Source: Allobrachymonas sp. (GTDB lineage Bacteria > Pseudomonadota > Gammaproteobacteria > Burkholderiales > Burkholderiaceae_C). From it: 7,913 nucleotides of DNA. A program made the translations under genes and the position numbers. The stretch spans positions 1-7,913 of the forward strand of contig JAUNUE010000079.1 in NCBI GenBank assembly GCA_030538335.1, read 5' to 3'. Position 1 is the stretch's first letter; every line of letters begins with the position of its first letter. Positions 6,391-7,913 of this stretch are shown one piece after another. Below the pieces are notes generated by a model. It did not search any database. It worked only from the letters and a program-made list of their open reading frames with translations, and was not told where the DNA came from.

Positions 6391-7497
6391 ATGGCAGACC
6401 ACGCCCACACCGCAGCGTGCACCCACACGGCACGACCGGGCGAGCGCCCCGCCAGCACCAGCGAAAGCCACCTGCTCGAACAGGTACGCGCTGCGCTGCA
6501 CGCCCACCAGCCGCTGCGCATGGAAGGCGGCAACACCAAATCCCACCTGGGGCGCCCCGTACAGGGCGAAGTGCTGCGCACCACGGCACACAGCGGCATC
6601 GTGCATTACGACCCCACCGAGCTGGTGCTGACCGCACGTTGCGGCACACCGCTGCGCGAAGTGGAGGCTGCATTGGCCGAACGCGGCCAGATGCTGGCGT
6701 GCGAGCCGCCGCACCATGGCGATGCCGCCACCGTGGGCGGCATGGTGGCGGCAGGGCTTTCGGGCCCGCGCCGCCCTTGGGCGGGCGCGGTACGCGATTT
6801 TGTGCTGGGATGCCGCATGGTCACCGGACACGGCACCCTGGTCAAACTGGGTGGCGAGGTGATGAAGAACGTGGCGGGCTACGATGTGTCGCGCCTCATG
6901 GCGGGCAGCTACGGCTGTCTGGGCGTACTCACCGAGGTGTCGCTCAAGGTGCTACCCCTGCCGCGCCAAACCGCGCACCGCGTGCTGGCCTGCAGCGCAG
7001 AACAAGCCCTGCAGCACTTTGCCCAATGGCGGCAAATGCCCACGCCCGTAAGCGCCGCGTGTTTTACCAACGGCCAGTTGCACGTGCGTTTGCAGGGCGG
7101 CACCGCATCGGTACAGCAGTTTGCGCAAGACCTGGGCGGGCAAGAGCTTGATCCTGGTTTTTGGCACGTACTGAATGAAAACCGCCTGCCCTTTTTTGCC
7201 GACCCGCGCCCTTTGTGGCGCTTGTCGGTGCCTGCGCACGCGCCGCTGCAAGACCTGCCGGGCGAGGTGTTGATCGACTGGGCGGGCGCACAACGCTGGC
7301 TCAAAACCAACGCCACTGAAGATGCCGTGCGCGCCCTGGTCGGCACCAGCGGCCACGCCACCTGCTACACCGCAGGCGCAGCCACCAGCCCGTTCCAACC
7401 TTTGGCGCCGGTGCTGCTGCGCTACCACCAGCAACTCAAGCAGCAGATGGATCCGCAGGGCATTTTCAACCCCGGGCGCATGTACGCCAGCTTCTGA
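6391..7497 (+). CDS. glcE: Glycolate oxidase FAD-binding subunit GlcE
   Basis: GlcE is the second, smaller flavin subunit required with GlcD and GlcF for glycolate oxidase activity. The 368-residue product has the FAD-binding pattern YDPTELVLTARCGTPL (from residue 73), CEPPHHGDAATVGGMVAAGLSGPRRPW (from 104), and GEVMKNVAGYDVSRLMAGSYGCLG (from 155), and ends with DPQGIFNPGRMYASF, all typical. Compared with the 350 residues of E. coli GlcE it has a longer, His- and Ala-rich N-terminus (first ~25 residues) that I cannot assign. The ATG directly follows the glcD TAA with no gap, and GGAG nine bases upstream, inside glcD, can serve as its ribosome binding site. Tight spacing points to a stoichiometric complex made from one transcript. 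Confidence 0.96.
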   Translation: MADHAHTAACTHTARPGERPASTSESHLLEQVRAALHAHQPLRMEGGNTKSHLGRPVQGEVLRTTAHSGIVHYDPTELVLTARCGTPLREVEAALAERGQMLACEPPHHGDAATVGGMVAAGLSGPRRPWAGAVRDFVLGCRMVTGHGTLVKLGGEVMKNVAGYDVSRLMAGSYGCLGVLTEVSLKVLPLPRQTAHRVLACSAEQALQHFAQWRQMPTPVSAACFTNGQLHVRLQGGTASVQQFAQDLGGQELDPGFWHVLNENRLPFFADPRPLWRLSVPAHAPLQDLPGEVLIDWAGAQRWLKTNATEDAVRALVGTSGHATCYTAGAATSPFQPLAPVLLRYHQQLKQQMDPQGIFNPGRMYASF

Positions 7498-7515
7498 TAC
7501 CGCCGCCCATTTGCC

Positions 7516-7913
7516 ATGCAAACCCAACTGTCACCCCAAGCCCAAACGCTGCCCCGCGCCCAAGTGGCGCAAGACATTTTGCGCAGTTGCGTGCACTGCG
7601 GTTTTTGCAACGCCACCTGCCCCACTTACCAGGTGCTGGGTGACGAGCGCGACGGCCCGCGGGGCCGCATTTACCTGATCAAGGCGTTTCTCGAAACAGG
7701 CAACGCCACGCAAGACACCCAGGCGCACCTCGATCGTTGCCTGAGCTGCCGCAGTTGCGAAACCACCTGCCCCTCGGGCGTGCAATACCACACCCTGCTC
7801 GATATTGCTCGCCCCGCCGTAGAGCAGCAGGTGGGGCGGCCGTGGCCACAGAAATGGCTGCGCTGGTGGCTGCGCACGGTGATGACAAGGCGCTGGCTGT
7901 TTGCGCCGCTGTT
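7516..7913 (+). CDS. glcF: Glycolate oxidase iron-sulfur subunit GlcF (partial, 3' end missing)
   Basis: GlcF carries the iron-sulfur clusters that pass electrons from the GlcD/GlcE flavins to the membrane quinone pool. The window holds 132 codons plus two bases of a gene that is about 407 codons in E. coli; the frame is open to the edge. Two ferredoxin-type [4Fe-4S] motifs are complete: CVHCGFCNATCP (C25, C28, C31, C35) and CLSCRSCETTCP (C75, C78, C81, C85). The N-terminus MQTQLS and DERDGPRGRIYLIK (43-56) match the family. The C-terminal Cys-rich (CCG) domains lie beyond the window. The ATG is 18 bp after the glcE stop; no clear ribosome binding site is seen, so it probably depends on glcE translation. 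Confidence 0.95.
   Translation, partial: MQTQLSPQAQTLPRAQVAQDILRSCVHCGFCNATCPTYQVLGDERDGPRGRIYLIKAFLETGNATQDTQAHLDRCLSCRSCETTCPSGVQYHTLLDIARPAVEQQVGRPWPQKWLRWWLRTVMTRRWLFAPL

Noticed and set aside
5848..6831. Open frame of 327 codons on the minus strand opposite glcD and glcE
   Set aside because: It spans the junction of two well-supported genes in antisense and has the same shadow composition with no recognisable domain.

Overview
The window looks like chromosomal DNA from a GC-rich betaproteobacterium, most likely of the order Burkholderiales and plausibly Comamonadaceae. This rests on the protein sequences, the nadD-rsfS-rlmH gene order, and an Ala/Lys-rich tail on RsfS. Lineage is an inference; no rRNA or tRNA gene is present to confirm it. 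All genes but one belong to well-known families.

Layout. Positions 1-236 are a gene-free stretch with a rho-independent terminator for a plus-strand gene lying off the left edge, a 23-bp imperfect inverted repeat whose arms are themselves small hairpins, and a run of three CTCTGCG words. From 4722 leftwards to 237, five minus-strand genes are packed as one probable operon: purD (purine synthesis), nadD (NAD synthesis), rsfS (ribosome silencing factor), an unrecognised four-helix membrane protein, and rlmH (23S rRNA methyltransferase). The gaps are 4 bp, a 1-bp TGATG overlap, 31 bp with a strong ribosome binding site, and a 4-bp ATGA overlap. A 168-bp divergent intergenic region (4723-4890) carries a perfect 11-bp inverted repeat. 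From 4891 to the right edge run glcD, glcE and the start of glcF on the plus strand, encoding the three subunits of glycolate oxidase. glcF is cut by the window end.

How the genes work together. RsfS and RlmH both act on the large ribosomal subunit, NadD makes the NAD precursor, and PurD catalyses the second step of purine synthesis, so the minus operon is a housekeeping, growth-linked unit. GlcD and GlcE (FAD-binding subunits) and GlcF (iron-sulfur subunit) together oxidise glycolate to glyoxylate and pass electrons to the respiratory chain. No glc regulator gene lies in the window.

I see no mobile element, phage, CRISPR array, toxin-antitoxin pair or defence system. The items most worth a second look are the orphan membrane gene inserted between rsfS and rlmH, the histone-H1-like tail of RsfS, the self-complementary repeat at 61-123, and the symmetric sites between purD and glcD.
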